Shown in pieces: positions 8,994-16,774 of a DNA stretch of 57,052 nt. The stretch is from Actinomycetes bacterium. Its GTDB lineage: Bacteria; Actinomycetota; Acidimicrobiia; Acidimicrobiales; RAAP-2. Position 1 is the stretch's first letter, and every line of letters starts with the position of its first letter. The notes under the pieces were generated by a model that ran no database searches, was not told the origin of the DNA, and was given only the letters and a program-made list of their open reading frames with translations. The position numbers were made by a program, and so were the translations under genes. The stretch is from positions 1-57,052 of the forward strand of contig JAJZJC010000007.1 of NCBI GenBank assembly GCA_021810205.1, written 5' to 3'.

Positions 8994-9975
8994 TCAGTCC
9001 CCGTCACTGCTCTGGAGCACCACGTCAGGAGTCGCAAGCGGCGCCTCGTCGCCATTGGGAGTGAACGCCTCGATGCGCGCGACATACGCGCGGGACTCGG
9101 TCATGCGCACCGTTGCGGGCTGCCGCAGCTTGCGTCTTTGCGGAACATGCTGAGGGTCCTTGCAGATGCGATACGTGATGAGGGCGATGATCACCGGCAC
9201 CCCGACCGTCGCGGCACGGAACGCCCACACCGTCTGGTTCAGTGCCAGATGGAAGAACTTCGAGATGACGTCGTCACCGCTTGCCATGAACAGGACGAAG
9301 TGGAAGGTGAAGAACCCGGCGCCGATCGCCGTGTGGATCGGACGGTCCCGTGGCGCGACGAGGAGATGGTGTGTCACCTGGTTGCGCATGAACCATCCTT
9401 CGAGCCACGGCCACGCCATCATGAAGAGGAACTCGCCCAGCGGGAAGAGGACGACAGGGCCGAAGACCTCCCACGGCACCGTGTGACCCCAACCGGTCCA
9501 CTCCCAGTTCGGCGTGATGCGCAGTGCCCCCTCGGAAATGAGCAGCACGTGGGCAATGTAGAAGCGGTGGATCCACAAGGTCCCGGGGTACTGGCCCCCC
9601 CAGATGAACGATGCCAAGTACGACCCGACGAAGGGGATCGACTCGCAGATCGAGTAGGCGATCCGGTTCCCCGAGCCAGCCAGGTTGTCGTTGATCATCA
9701 CGTAGCCGAAGTAACCATTGAAGATCGCGAGCAACAGCATCGTCAGCCCGATCACCCAGTTGGTCTCGCGCGGGCGGCGGTAGGCGCTCGTGAAGAAGAT
9801 CCGGCAGCTTCGTGGCGCTCTTCGCGCGCCCGAACCGCTTGTCGAGCCCGGCGACCGGCTTGCGCGTGACCTGGCGAGGGGTGCCGACGCGCGCTTCGAC
9901 CTAGTACGTCGCGCGCTCGATCGGCCGAGGTCGATGCCGTTCGATCTCTTTACGGACGAACCGCTCCAGTGTCAT
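8994..9975 (-). pseudogene. Cytochrome b (QcrB-type) gene with in-frame stop and internal deletion
   Basis: The region encodes pieces of an actinobacterial cytochrome b in order but not in one frame. An ATG at 9975 overlaps the NrfD stop (ATGA) and opens MTLERFVRKEIERH, ending at TAG 9901-9903. The same frame then continues with QcrB-like N-terminal sequence (VGTPRQVTRKPVAGLDKRFG) and breaks at about 9796. There the sequence jumps straight to RIFFTSAYRRPRETNW, which in intact proteins lies roughly 100 residues later; the first helices and part of the haem ligands are missing and the frame changes. The remainder, open from GTG 9755, carries NGYFGYVMINDNLAG, WIHRFYIAHVLL and several membrane segments. 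It probably cannot make a working bc complex subunit unless the assembly is wrong here. Confidence 0.75.
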
Positions 9976-11051
9976 CCCCGCGCGGTGACCTCCGCACGAC
10001 GTGCCCGCTGTGGTGCGATGGTGTACACAGGGTCGCGAGCGGACTGGACACCCGCACGGAAGACCCCGAACCGTTCGAAGGCAGACCCGAGGAGCAGTGC
10101 CGCGCCGGCTGCGATGCCCGCACGCCGGTCCCGGCGGGCCAAAGAGGACGTGAGCGAGCCCAACGCCGTGAGCCCCACGGCCAATTTCATATAGATGCCG
10201 GCCCGCCCTTGGTGATAGGGCTCAGCCGCCATGCCCATCTCGCGCTCCATGAGCTTGGTCAGCGCGATCTCGGCGGGGCCAGCGACAAGGGCCAGGCGTC
10301 GCACCGGCTCGCACTCGGTCGGCGGTGCGGTGAGCAGTCCCCATCCAGCAGCGGCGCTCGCGCCCGAGGCGACGAACACGTACGGCATCGTGCGGTGACC
10401 CCCATGCCAGGAGGGCACCGCGGTGTTGGCGATCAGGGCGGCGGTGTACGCCGAGACCCCGGGGCCGAGCACGGCGGCGGCGGCCGTGGCAATCGCCCCG
10501 CCGGTCGGCGCGAGCCCCGTCACCTCGCTCGCCGCCGACGCCATCGCGGCCGGCGCGAAGCCGGCCAAGAGCCACGATCCGATGTTCATGGGCGACGTCA
10601 CCTTGAGCACGCGCAGCATGTTCAAGAAGCGGGTCGGACGTCCCAGATCATGCACGAGTGCGGCGAGCGAGAGGCCTACAGCACCGGCAGCACCGAGCTT
10701 CGCGCCACGGGCCAGCGCCCGTCTGCCCGTCACGTGCGCCCCTGCGCCAACTGCTGCCGACGCACCGGCAAGCCCTCCCAAGAAGAGATACCCCGCGATG
10801 TCCCTGGCCGACCAGACGGGCTCGTTCAGCACGGGAAGGCCGTAGTAGGAGGCGGTGGCCGCGCCCGCGGACGACGCGATGGCTCGGGGTCCCCGCCCGT
10901 TTCCCTGTCCTCGAGGAGCCCAAGGATCCCGGACGCGCACCGCGGTCTCGGCATTGGAGGACGAGGCACCCACGTGGACGCCCGTCGTGGCCCCCCGCCC
11001 GGGCCGGACACCCTCTTGGCCTTCGCGGCCAACGTTGCTTTGGTTGCTCAC
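9972..11051 (-). CDS. NrfD/PsrC-family membrane subunit
   Basis: A 359-residue protein with an N-terminal polar region of about 80 residues and then about eight hydrophobic segments, including WSARDIAGYLFLGGLAGASA and the conserved ALVHDLGRPTRFLNMLRV motif of NrfD/PsrC quinol-interacting subunits. It should anchor the Fe-S subunit and exchange electrons with the quinone pool. GTG 11051 is chosen because AAGGAGG lies five bases upstream and the codon shares one base with the stop of the Fe-S gene, indicating translational coupling. Its own stop overlaps an ATG of the damaged cytochrome b locus. Homologues occur in formate dehydrogenase, polysulfide reductase and alternative complex III systems; FdhD nearby favours the first. 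Confidence 0.88.
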   Translation of the reverse strand: MSNQSNVGREGQEGVRPGRGATTGVHVGASSSNAETAVRVRDPWAPRGQGNGRGPRAIASSAGAATASYYGLPVLNEPVWSARDIAGYLFLGGLAGASAAVGAGAHVTGRRALARGAKLGAAGAVGLSLAALVHDLGRPTRFLNMLRVLKVTSPMNIGSWLLAGFAPAAMASAASEVTGLAPTGGAIATAAAAVLGPGVSAYTAALIANTAVPSWHGGHRTMPYVFVASGASAAAGWGLLTAPPTECEPVRRLALVAGPAEIALTKLMEREMGMAAEPYHQGRAGIYMKLAVGLTALGSLTSSLARRDRRAGIAAGAALLLGSAFERFGVFRAGVQSARDPVYTIAPQRARRAEVTARG

Positions 11052-12001
11052 TACGACCTCCTTGCGACGAAGACCGCGGCCACCGTTGCCGACAGCGCCG
11101 CAGCGGCCAGGCCCACGCGTGCCCACAGCGCAGGCAGCTCCCGAGTGCCCACGACAGGGTCCGGTGGAAGCCCATAGACCTCGGGCTCGTCGAGCAGCAA
11201 GAAGAACGCCCCGTCTCCCCCGACCCCGTCGTCGGGATCCCTTCCGTAGAGCCGCGCGTCGGACACGCCGGCCGAGTGCAGCACCGCGAGCCGCTGGTCC
11301 GCGCGTTCACGCAGCTCGTCGAGCACACCGAACTGGATCGAGTCAGTGGGACACGCTTTTGCGCACGCAGGCTCTTGACCGACCTTCAGCCGGTCGTAGC
11401 ACAGCGTGCACTTCCAGACCCTGCCGTCGTCCTCCCGCTTGTCGATGACACCGTAGGGACAGGCGGGGACGCAGTATCCGCACCCGTTGCAGATGTCCTC
11501 TTGGACGACGACCGTGCCGAACTCGGTGCGGAAGATGGCCCCCGTGGGGCAGACGTCGAGGCAGGCAGCCTCGGTGCAGTGCTTGCACACATCCGACGCC
11601 ATGAGCCACCGGAAGCCGACGGCACCGCTGGCGTCTCCTTCGTCGTGCGACTCGAGCCCGGTCCGGGCGACCGCGCCGGTGACCTGCCTCGCGAGCGGCT
11701 TGCGCTGCTCGATGAACGCGACGTGACGCCAGGTGTCGGCGCCGAGTCCTTGGGTGTTGTCGTAGGACATCCCGGTGAAGACGAGGCCATCCTCGGGGAC
11801 GCGGTTCCACTCCTTGCACGCCACCTCGCACGCCTTGCAGCCGATGCACACAGAGGTGTCGGTGAAGAAGCCGACGCGGGGCGGAGGGTCCACGTAGCCG
11901 CGCGCCTCCGCTGCGTCTTGACCGTTGCTGAGCGGTCCAGTCCTGAGTCGCCGGTCCGCCACAGGATCGAGGATTTGGCCAGGCGTGGTGTCGGTGCTCA
12001 T
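11051..12001 (-). CDS. 4Fe-4S ferredoxin-type electron transfer subunit (formate dehydrogenase beta-like)
   Basis: A 316-residue protein with four cysteine clusters spaced as in FdnH/FdhB-type subunits: CIGCKACEVACKEWN (from residue 52), CKHCTEAACLDVCPTG, CNGCGYCVPACPYG and CTLCYDRL with CAKACPTDS. Together they can bind four 4Fe-4S clusters. A hydrophobic C-terminal segment, LWARVGLAAAALSATVAAVF, would anchor it in the membrane beside the NrfD subunit. It would carry electrons from a catalytic molybdoenzyme to the quinone-reactive partner. The start at ATG 12001 is the last of five ATGs in a 14-bp tandem array. No catalytic subunit lies upstream, where one would be expected. Confidence 0.92.
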   Translation of the reverse strand: MSTDTTPGQILDPVADRRLRTGPLSNGQDAAEARGYVDPPPRVGFFTDTSVCIGCKACEVACKEWNRVPEDGLVFTGMSYDNTQGLGADTWRHVAFIEQRKPLARQVTGAVARTGLESHDEGDASGAVGFRWLMASDVCKHCTEAACLDVCPTGAIFRTEFGTVVVQEDICNGCGYCVPACPYGVIDKREDDGRVWKCTLCYDRLKVGQEPACAKACPTDSIQFGVLDELRERADQRLAVLHSAGVSDARLYGRDPDDGVGGDGAFFLLLDEPEVYGLPPDPVVGTRELPALWARVGLAAAALSATVAAVFVARRS

Positions 12002-12068
12002 CTCTCGGTGCTCATCTCTCGGTGCTCATCTCTCGGTGCTCATCTCTCGGTGCTCATCTCTCGGTGCT
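11999..12068 (-). repeat. 14-bp tandem array carrying five start codons
   Basis: On the minus strand the unit ATGAGCACCGAGAG is repeated. ATGs fall at 12057, 12043, 12029, 12015 and 12001, preceded by a partial copy. Each of the four upstream ATGs reads ATG AGC ACC GAG AGA TGA (MSTER-stop), and its TGA overlaps the next ATG. The last ATG starts the Fe-S subunit. The hemerythrin-domain frame also stops inside the array, at 12040-12042. Confidence 0.97.
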
Positions 12069-13044
12069 CCCGCATGCAGATCCCCGAGCGGTGCAGCCAC
12101 GGCGGTCGGTCGGACGATCGTCCGCGCGGTCCCGCTCGTGGTCGAGGGCGGCGACGGGGGGCCGTCGCGCGGAGCGCCGCGGCACCCGACGGGGCGTGCG
12201 GGCGCAACCTCGTGGGCGACCTGTCCAACATGTCGACAAGGCGTCCTCCGAGCTGCCGGCGGTTCTCCTCGCAGAGCTGTTCACGCACCTCGGTGCACAC
12301 GGCGTCTTCGAACGCGACGTGCGTGCGGACGAAGCCGGAGATCTCGTCGACCAGTTCGTCGAAGCGGTCGCCTCCCTCGGCAAGGCCTCGGAGCTGATCG
12401 AGCAACCGCTTACCCTCCCTTTCTTGCTCACGCGCCATGGCGGCCATGCTCGAGCCGCCGTCGATGGTGTCCGCTACGGCCGGCCACAAGACGCGCTCCT
12501 CGGCGTCCTCGTGCACTGACAAGCGCTGGACGACGAGGTCCGCCAGCGGCTCTCGACGAGAGAGGTCACCGGGTCCTGCGCCGTCGCGGATGTGAGGGAG
12601 CGACGAGAGCTCTTGGAGGACAGCGTGGATCTCGTTGTGCTCTCTGGCGAGAACCGAGAAGACATCGGGCGAGGCGTCTTCCAGCAGTACGTCACCGCCT
12701 TCCTGTCGCTTTTGCAACTTGCGCTGCTCTTTTCCGCTGGCCATCGACGCGGCGACCATCTGGCCGTCCGACGCCGCCATGGCCTTCATCCACTCGTCCA
12801 CGATGTCCGAGGACGCCGGGGAGGACGCCGGGGAGGACGCCGGCGGGTTCGGCAAGTGCTGAGTGCTCGAGCACAGAAGACCGGGACGCCGGCGGTCCTC
12901 CGTCGAAAGCACGTCGCTGCCGTCTGCGGGCACACCGGCCGCGATCAGGAACGCGAGGCCGGGGGACAGTCCCATGGCGAGGCCAATCTCCTCGTAGCTC
13001 ATCCCTCGAAGAGCCAGATCGAGCACTTGGTTCCTTCTCACCAT
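12040..13044 (-). CDS. Hemerythrin (HHE) domain protein
   Basis: A protein of about 334 residues. The N-terminal 30 residues (MVRRNQVLDLALRGMSYEEI) look like a helix-turn-helix-like segment. A low-complexity linker (PASSPASSPASS) follows, encoded by a 12-bp x 3 repeat at 12809-12844, and then a hemerythrin-like domain. The domain has His/acidic residues in the expected places: REHNEIHAVLQEL, VHEDAEERVLWPAV and THVAFEDAV. Such domains bind a di-iron centre and sense or carry oxygen, NO or iron. The last 60 residues are Arg/Pro-rich, run into the 14-bp array and are probably not native. The start is uncertain: ATG 13044 or GTG 13041; a well-placed ribosome site instead precedes a six-codon mini-ORF (MTTRTW) whose TGA overlaps the GTG. 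Confidence 0.7.
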   Translation of the reverse strand: MVRRNQVLDLALRGMSYEEIGLAMGLSPGLAFLIAAGVPADGSDVLSTEDRRRPGLLCSSTQHLPNPPASSPASSPASSDIVDEWMKAMAASDGQMVAASMASGKEQRKLQKRQEGGDVLLEDASPDVFSVLAREHNEIHAVLQELSSLPHIRDGAGPGDLSRREPLADLVVQRLSVHEDAEERVLWPAVADTIDGGSSMAAMAREQEREGKRLLDQLRGLAEGGDRFDELVDEISGFVRTHVAFEDAVCTEVREQLCEENRRQLGGRLVDMLDRSPTRLRPHAPSGAAALRATAPRRRPRPRAGPRGRSSDRPPWLHRSGICMREHREMSTER

Positions 13045-13078
13045 GTCCTCGTCGTCATGTTCGTCTCCTGGTGGCACC

Positions 13079-13141
13079 GCTCTTCCCATGCTCTTCCCAT
13101 GCTCTTCCCATGCATGCTCTTCCCATGCATGCTCTTCCCAT
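13079..13141 (-). repeat. 11-bp tandem repeat upstream of the hemerythrin gene
   Basis: Five copies of an 11-bp core (GCTCTTCCCAT on the plus strand) at 13079, 13090, 13101, 13116 and 13131. The last three are separated by GCAT, giving mixed 11- and 15-bp periods. On the minus strand each unit supplies an ATG about 35-95 bp upstream of the hemerythrin start. The rest of 13045-13260 holds no gene I can support. Confidence 0.95.
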
Positions 13142-13260
13142 GCGCCGTGCACGGCGGACGAGAGCGGTGCGGCGGCTTGTCGCATACCCGGGTGTGGCGA
13201 CGCCAATCCTCTGTGCGATGGCAGGACCCGCGCCTGGCAGCGGTGCGGGGAACACGAATC

Positions 13261-13923
13261 ATGATCGCGTCGCCGGTGCTCGACTACCAGTTCCACGGCA
13301 CCTACTTCATCGTCGCCTACTTCATCGTCGCCCACTTCCACTACACGCTGTTCGCCGGCAGCGTCTTCGGAGCCTTCGCGGGCGTCTATTACTGGTTGCC
13401 GAAGTCAACCGCCGTGATGCTCGACGAGAAGGTCGGCAAGGTCAATTTCTGGCTCATGGTCGTGGGGACCAACGTGACGTTCGGTCCCATGTTCGCCCAG
13501 GGGTACTTGGGCCTTCCCCGACGCGTCGCGACCTACTTCCCGAACCTCGGGGTCGACCCGCTCACCCTCACCTCGAGCATCGGCGCCGGCATCATTGCCC
13601 TCGGCGTCGGGGTCTTCGTCTTCAACGTCGCGAAGTCGCTCATCGTGCGTGTCCCTGCGGCCGACGACGCATGGGGAGTCGGCCAGGGCATCGAGTGGGC
13701 CACCTCGTCCCCGCCACCCATGTTCAACTTCGACGAGCTCCACTCGGTGCCGCGAGTGAAGAGCTACGCGCCGTTGCTCACCTTGCGCTGGGAGGCAGAG
13801 GACGCCGAAGCGCAAGAGGCTGCGGCACGTTTTGCCGCGACCGCCGGCCGGGGCGCGCTCGGCACCGTCGATGGCGACGAGGGCGCCGTCGGGCCGGGCG
13901 GCGACGGGGCGACGTCACCGTGA
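13261..13923 (+). pseudogene. C-terminal fragment of haem-copper oxidase subunit I (CtaD-like)
   Basis: About 220 codons corresponding to the last third of cytochrome c oxidase subunit I. It begins MIASPVLDYQFHGTYF, which in intact proteins lies near helix IX-X. It includes the haem-ligand region VAHFHYTLFAGSVFGAFAGV, then YYWLPKSTAVML and later helices, ending in an acidic Gly-rich tail. The first 300 or so residues, including the CuB ligands, are absent: the upstream frame is open but unrelated and repeat-rich. A perfect 15-bp duplication (13303-13332) adds YFIVA to the family-conserved TYFIVAHFHY. The stop overlaps the next GTG (GTGA). This fragment cannot form an active site. Confidence 0.85.
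13303..13332 (+). repeat. 15-bp x 2 in-frame duplication in the oxidase fragment
   Basis: TACTTCATCGTCGCC occurs at 13303-13317 and again at 13318-13332 with no mismatch, duplicating five residues (YFIVA) immediately before the conserved HFHY histidines. Confidence 0.95.
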
Positions 13924-14359
13924 GCGCCCGGGTCGTCCGGTCGGTCAAGGGGGTCGCGAGCGGCCAGACAGGGCACAGCGGTGCGATCGTGCCCGTGGGC
14001 TGGGGCCTCTACAACGCCGTCTGGCTCTTCGTGGAAAGCGGCTTCGACGGCGTTCGCATGACCTACATCGGCACGACGTGGCGCTGTACCTCTACGCCGG
14101 CGCGGTGGCGCTCACCATGCTCTTCGCGGCGGCCATCTCCATCTCGCGCTGGCGCCATCCGATCGAACCGCGACAACGTCCGGTCTCGACGCGCGGCGAC
14201 GCGGCGATCTGCGGTGCACTCGGCGTCATGTTCGGCGGGATGGCGTCCTTCTTCGGCGCGTGGTGGGCACCCTTCTCCCTCGTGATGTTCGTCATGGCGA
14301 TCTGGCTCGTGATCAAGGACGCGAGCGCTCGCCACCGGAGCCCCAGCCGCTCGAACTGA
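13920..14359 (+). pseudogene. Oxidase-associated membrane protein, frameshifted
   Basis: Starting at GTG 13920, which overlaps the stop of the oxidase fragment, the frame reads VSARVVRSVKGVASGQTG and continues to MTYIGTTW near 14085. From there the protein-like reading continues in another frame as VALYLYAGAVALTML, followed by a polar loop and two hydrophobic segments (GALGVMFGGMASFFGAWWAP, LVMFVMAIWLVIKD), ending at 14359. A one-base indel at about 14078-14086, within an ACGACG run, explains the break. The product would be a small protein of about 145 residues with three or four membrane segments, likely an oxidase accessory or small subunit. I cannot name the family. The 3' end overlaps the convergent ctaG-like gene by 47 bp. 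Confidence 0.6.
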
Positions 14360-15321
14360 TCGTGACACCGGCGCCGCTGACACGGGCGCCGCTGGCACCG
14401 CCGTTGGCACCGCCGCTGTCGAGCAAGAGATCGATCCCCACTCCCCGACGGGTGTCGTCGACGACCCACTGGACGAGAACTGCGCCGAGGACCGTACCGC
14501 TCGCGACCATGCTCGAGATCCACAAGACGACCCCCGCGGTGTGCGTCGCTGCGAGCGCGGTCCCGGCGATCATCGGCCGAGGCCACACGGCGAGCGCGAT
14601 GCCCACCGCCGTCTCGAGCGGCGCCCCTGCAAGGAGGGCAGCGAAGCGAAAGCCAAAGCTGCGCGGCACACCGTTTCCCGTCCGGACCCCGAACCCCGAG
14701 AAGAACAGGAGGCCGACGGCGACGAACCAGCAGTCGACGACGTCGAGCAGCCCGGGCGCACGAACGGAGTCAGCGAGGAGTGGCGTCAGGAAGAAGGCCG
14801 CCATGGAGGCGTAGTAGAGCGGCGTAGTAGAGCGGCGTAGTAGAGCGGCGTAGTAGAGCGGCGTAGTAGAGCGGCGTAGTAGAGCGGACGGACGGGCGGG
14901 TCGTCGCTTCGGGCGCACGGCGGCGCGGCGCCCGCCACGCGCCGACTGGCAGACCCACGACGAGCAGCGGCGGCGCTGCCATCATCAACAAGACGTGTTG
15001 CACCACGAGGACCGACGGTCTGCTCTGGTAACGAGCAAGCCCGGAACCCACGGCGGTGAAGACGAGCAACGCTCCGCCCACGAACGCGGCGCTGCGCCAT
15101 ACCGGCCAGTGGACCACCGACCCGTCGCACTCGCCCTTCCCCTCACCAGCGCGCCGGCGGGAGCCGACGCAGTACGTCGAGACGGCCACAAGATACGTCG
15201 AGACCACCACGAGCAGGACGCCGTCGGCGCCCAGGGCGAACGGCGACATGAGCGGCCAAGTGAGCACGATGACGAACGACAGCGGCCCCGACGGCGCGTC
15301 GAGGACGCCGATGAGGTGCAT
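14313..15321 (-). pseudogene. ctaG: CtaG-like cytochrome c oxidase assembly protein, frame broken in a 13-bp array
   Basis: The N-terminal half (from ATG 15321, MHLIGVLDAPSGPLSF) has membrane segments and the family motif VVQHVLLMMAAPPLLVVGLP. It then enters the 13-bp array in a frame that ends soon after at 14770. The C-terminal half is open in another frame from ATG 14804, MAAFFLTPLLADSVRAPGLL, then CWFVAVGLLFFSGFG and three more hydrophobic segments, all typical of the caa3-type assembly factor CtaG. The two halves differ by one base of frame. Removing one or four 13-bp units (leaving five or two) joins them exactly. CtaG is involved in copper delivery to subunit I; here the oxidase genes themselves are also damaged. 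Confidence 0.75.
14811..14888 (-). repeat. 13-bp x 6 tandem array inside ctaG
   Basis: Six copies of GTAGTAGAGCGGC (plus-strand reading) at 14811, 14824, 14837, 14850, 14863 and 14876, with the last base of the sixth changed. As 13 is not a multiple of three, copy number sets the reading frame. Read in the N-terminal frame, three units encode the 13-residue cycle RSTTPLYYAALLR. Confidence 0.97.
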
Positions 15322-15400
15322 CGAGCTCGCGGATACCCCCCGATTGCTTCCCGCAAACGTTCGGCGTCGCGTGCCAGCGCCGTCCCGGTCGGGTAGACCT

Positions 15401-15742
15401 GTGAGCGTGACCGATGCCGCCGGGGAAACAGTCGACGAGAAAGCAGCCACCGCCGATGCAAAGGGACCCGCGGGAACCGCGGCCGCCGCGCAGGCAGGGG
15501 CTGCCCAGATCGGCGGCACCGAATGGTTGCGCCGGTTCTCCGATGCGCTCGGCATGCCCGCACCGAGCGAGGAGGAGATCGACGCGCTCCTCGGCCTTGC
15601 AGGGATCGCCGCGCACGCCTCCGAGCGGACGGCGGCGCCCCTGTCGACGTGGCTCGTCGGGCGAGCAGGCGTGCAGCCGGCGGTCGCGAAGGAGCTCGCC
15701 GCCCGGCTTGCCACGATGCTCTCGGCACAAGACGAGGGGTGA
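15401..15742 (+). CDS. DUF6457-type small protein
   Basis: A 113-residue protein with an Ala-rich N-terminal 45 residues and then a compact helical domain: WLRRFSDALGMPAPSEEEID, LLGLAGIAAHASERTAAPLS, and a helical C-terminus. This matches the small DUF6457 domain found in actinobacteria near molybdenum-cofactor and fdhD genes. I assign no activity. Start is GTG 15401; GTG 15407 is an alternative. It lies 79 bp before fdhD on the same strand and is likely in the same transcription unit, which supports a role linked to molybdoenzyme maturation. Confidence 0.75.
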   Translation: MSVTDAAGETVDEKAATADAKGPAGTAAAAQAGAAQIGGTEWLRRFSDALGMPAPSEEEIDALLGLAGIAAHASERTAAPLSTWLVGRAGVQPAVAKELAARLATMLSAQDEG

Positions 15743-15821
15743 GCTCAGACGGCGCGCGCCGCCCACAGCGCCGGCGCACGAGGCACGCTGGTACGTTCGA
15801 TCAGGTGAGGCGGGGAATGCC

Positions 15822-16748
15822 ATGACGAAGCATCCCGTAGACCCAGTGAGCAGCGCCACCATCGCAGGTCGCGTGACCCTGGACCCCATGCCGCCAGCGA
15901 GCGGAGGCGGGACGGTGGACCGCGCCGCGCCGGTCGAGCAGGTGATGGTGACTGCCGTGGGCCCACGGACGCGTCGAGAACGTCCCGACCGGGTGGCAGG
16001 CGAAGAACCCCTCGAGATCCGGCTCGCGGGCCCCGGCACCGAGCCCGAGCCCGTTGCCGTCACCATGCGAACGCCGGGTCACGACTTCGAGCTCGCCGTC
16101 GGCTTCCTGCTCGCAGAGGGATTGCTCGTGGACCAGCGCGACGTGCGCACCGTGAAGTACTGCGAGCTCCCGGAGGGTGATCTGCAGCGATTCAACGTCG
16201 TGACGGTCACCGCGGCGCGCCCGGTGGCCGTCGGGGACCGGCGACGCCGAGTCACGGTGAGCGCCAGCTGCGGTGTATGCGGCACGGCAAGTCTGGACGA
16301 ATTGAAGGACCGCTGCCCCGCAGTCCCGACCGGTGAGCCGATCAGCGTGGGAGTGCTCACGAACCTTCCCGACAAGCTGCGCCGGCGTCAGCCGGTGTTC
16401 GAGCAGACGGGAGGGCTCCACGCGGCAGGGCTGTTCGACACGAGCGGGCGGATGCTCATGGTCCGTGAGGACATCGGCCGGCACAATGCGCTCGACAAGC
16501 TCGTCGGCTGGGCGGCACTCCAGCGGCAGCTCCCCTTGTCGCACGCCGTCCTCGTGGTGTCGGGCCGCGTCAGCTTCGAGATCGTCCAGAAGGCGGCCGT
16601 GGCAGGTATCCCGACGGTCATCGCCGTCTCGGCACCTTCGAGCCTGGCGGTGGCGACGGCTCGCTCGCTCGACATGACGCTCGCCTGCTTCGTGCGAGAC
16701 GCGCACGCCAACATCTACGCCGCGCCGTGGCGGGTGACCGACACATGA
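15822..16748 (+). CDS. fdhD: Formate dehydrogenase accessory sulfurtransferase FdhD
   Basis: A 308-residue FdhD, which transfers sulfur from a cysteine desulfurase to the molybdenum cofactor of formate dehydrogenase before its insertion. The catalytic CxxC pair is in ASCGVCGTAS (Cys150, Cys153). Other family landmarks are PGHDFELAVGFLLAEGL, QTGGLHAAGLF, REDIGRHNALDKLVG and SGRVSFEIVQKAAVAGIP. The N-terminal 45 residues are variable. Start is ATG 15822. The stop TGA overlaps the first moaC ATG (ATGA), so the two are translationally coupled. Its presence implies a molybdenum or tungsten formate dehydrogenase in the genome; the Fe-S and NrfD subunits 4 kb away could belong to it. Confidence 0.96.
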   Translation: MTKHPVDPVSSATIAGRVTLDPMPPASGGGTVDRAAPVEQVMVTAVGPRTRRERPDRVAGEEPLEIRLAGPGTEPEPVAVTMRTPGHDFELAVGFLLAEGLLVDQRDVRTVKYCELPEGDLQRFNVVTVTAARPVAVGDRRRRVTVSASCGVCGTASLDELKDRCPAVPTGEPISVGVLTNLPDKLRRRQPVFEQTGGLHAAGLFDTSGRMLMVREDIGRHNALDKLVGWAALQRQLPLSHAVLVVSGRVSFEIVQKAAVAGIPTVIAVSAPSSLAVATARSLDMTLACFVRDAHANIYAAPWRVTDT

Positions 16749-16774
16749 GCCGGGGCGACATGAGCCGGGGCGAC
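16745..16774 (+). repeat. 15-bp x 2 start-codon repeat at moaC
   Basis: ATGAGCCGGGGCGAC occurs at 16745-16759 and 16760-16774, directly followed by ATGAGC of the third start. Each unit contains an in-frame ATG and a GGGGCGA stretch that could act as a weak ribosome site for the next one. Confidence 0.97.

Noticed and set aside
12592-13260. Upstream extension of the oxidase subunit I frame
   Set aside because: The frame is open but runs antisense through the hemerythrin gene and the 11-bp array and shows no oxidase sequence; homology begins at about 13261.
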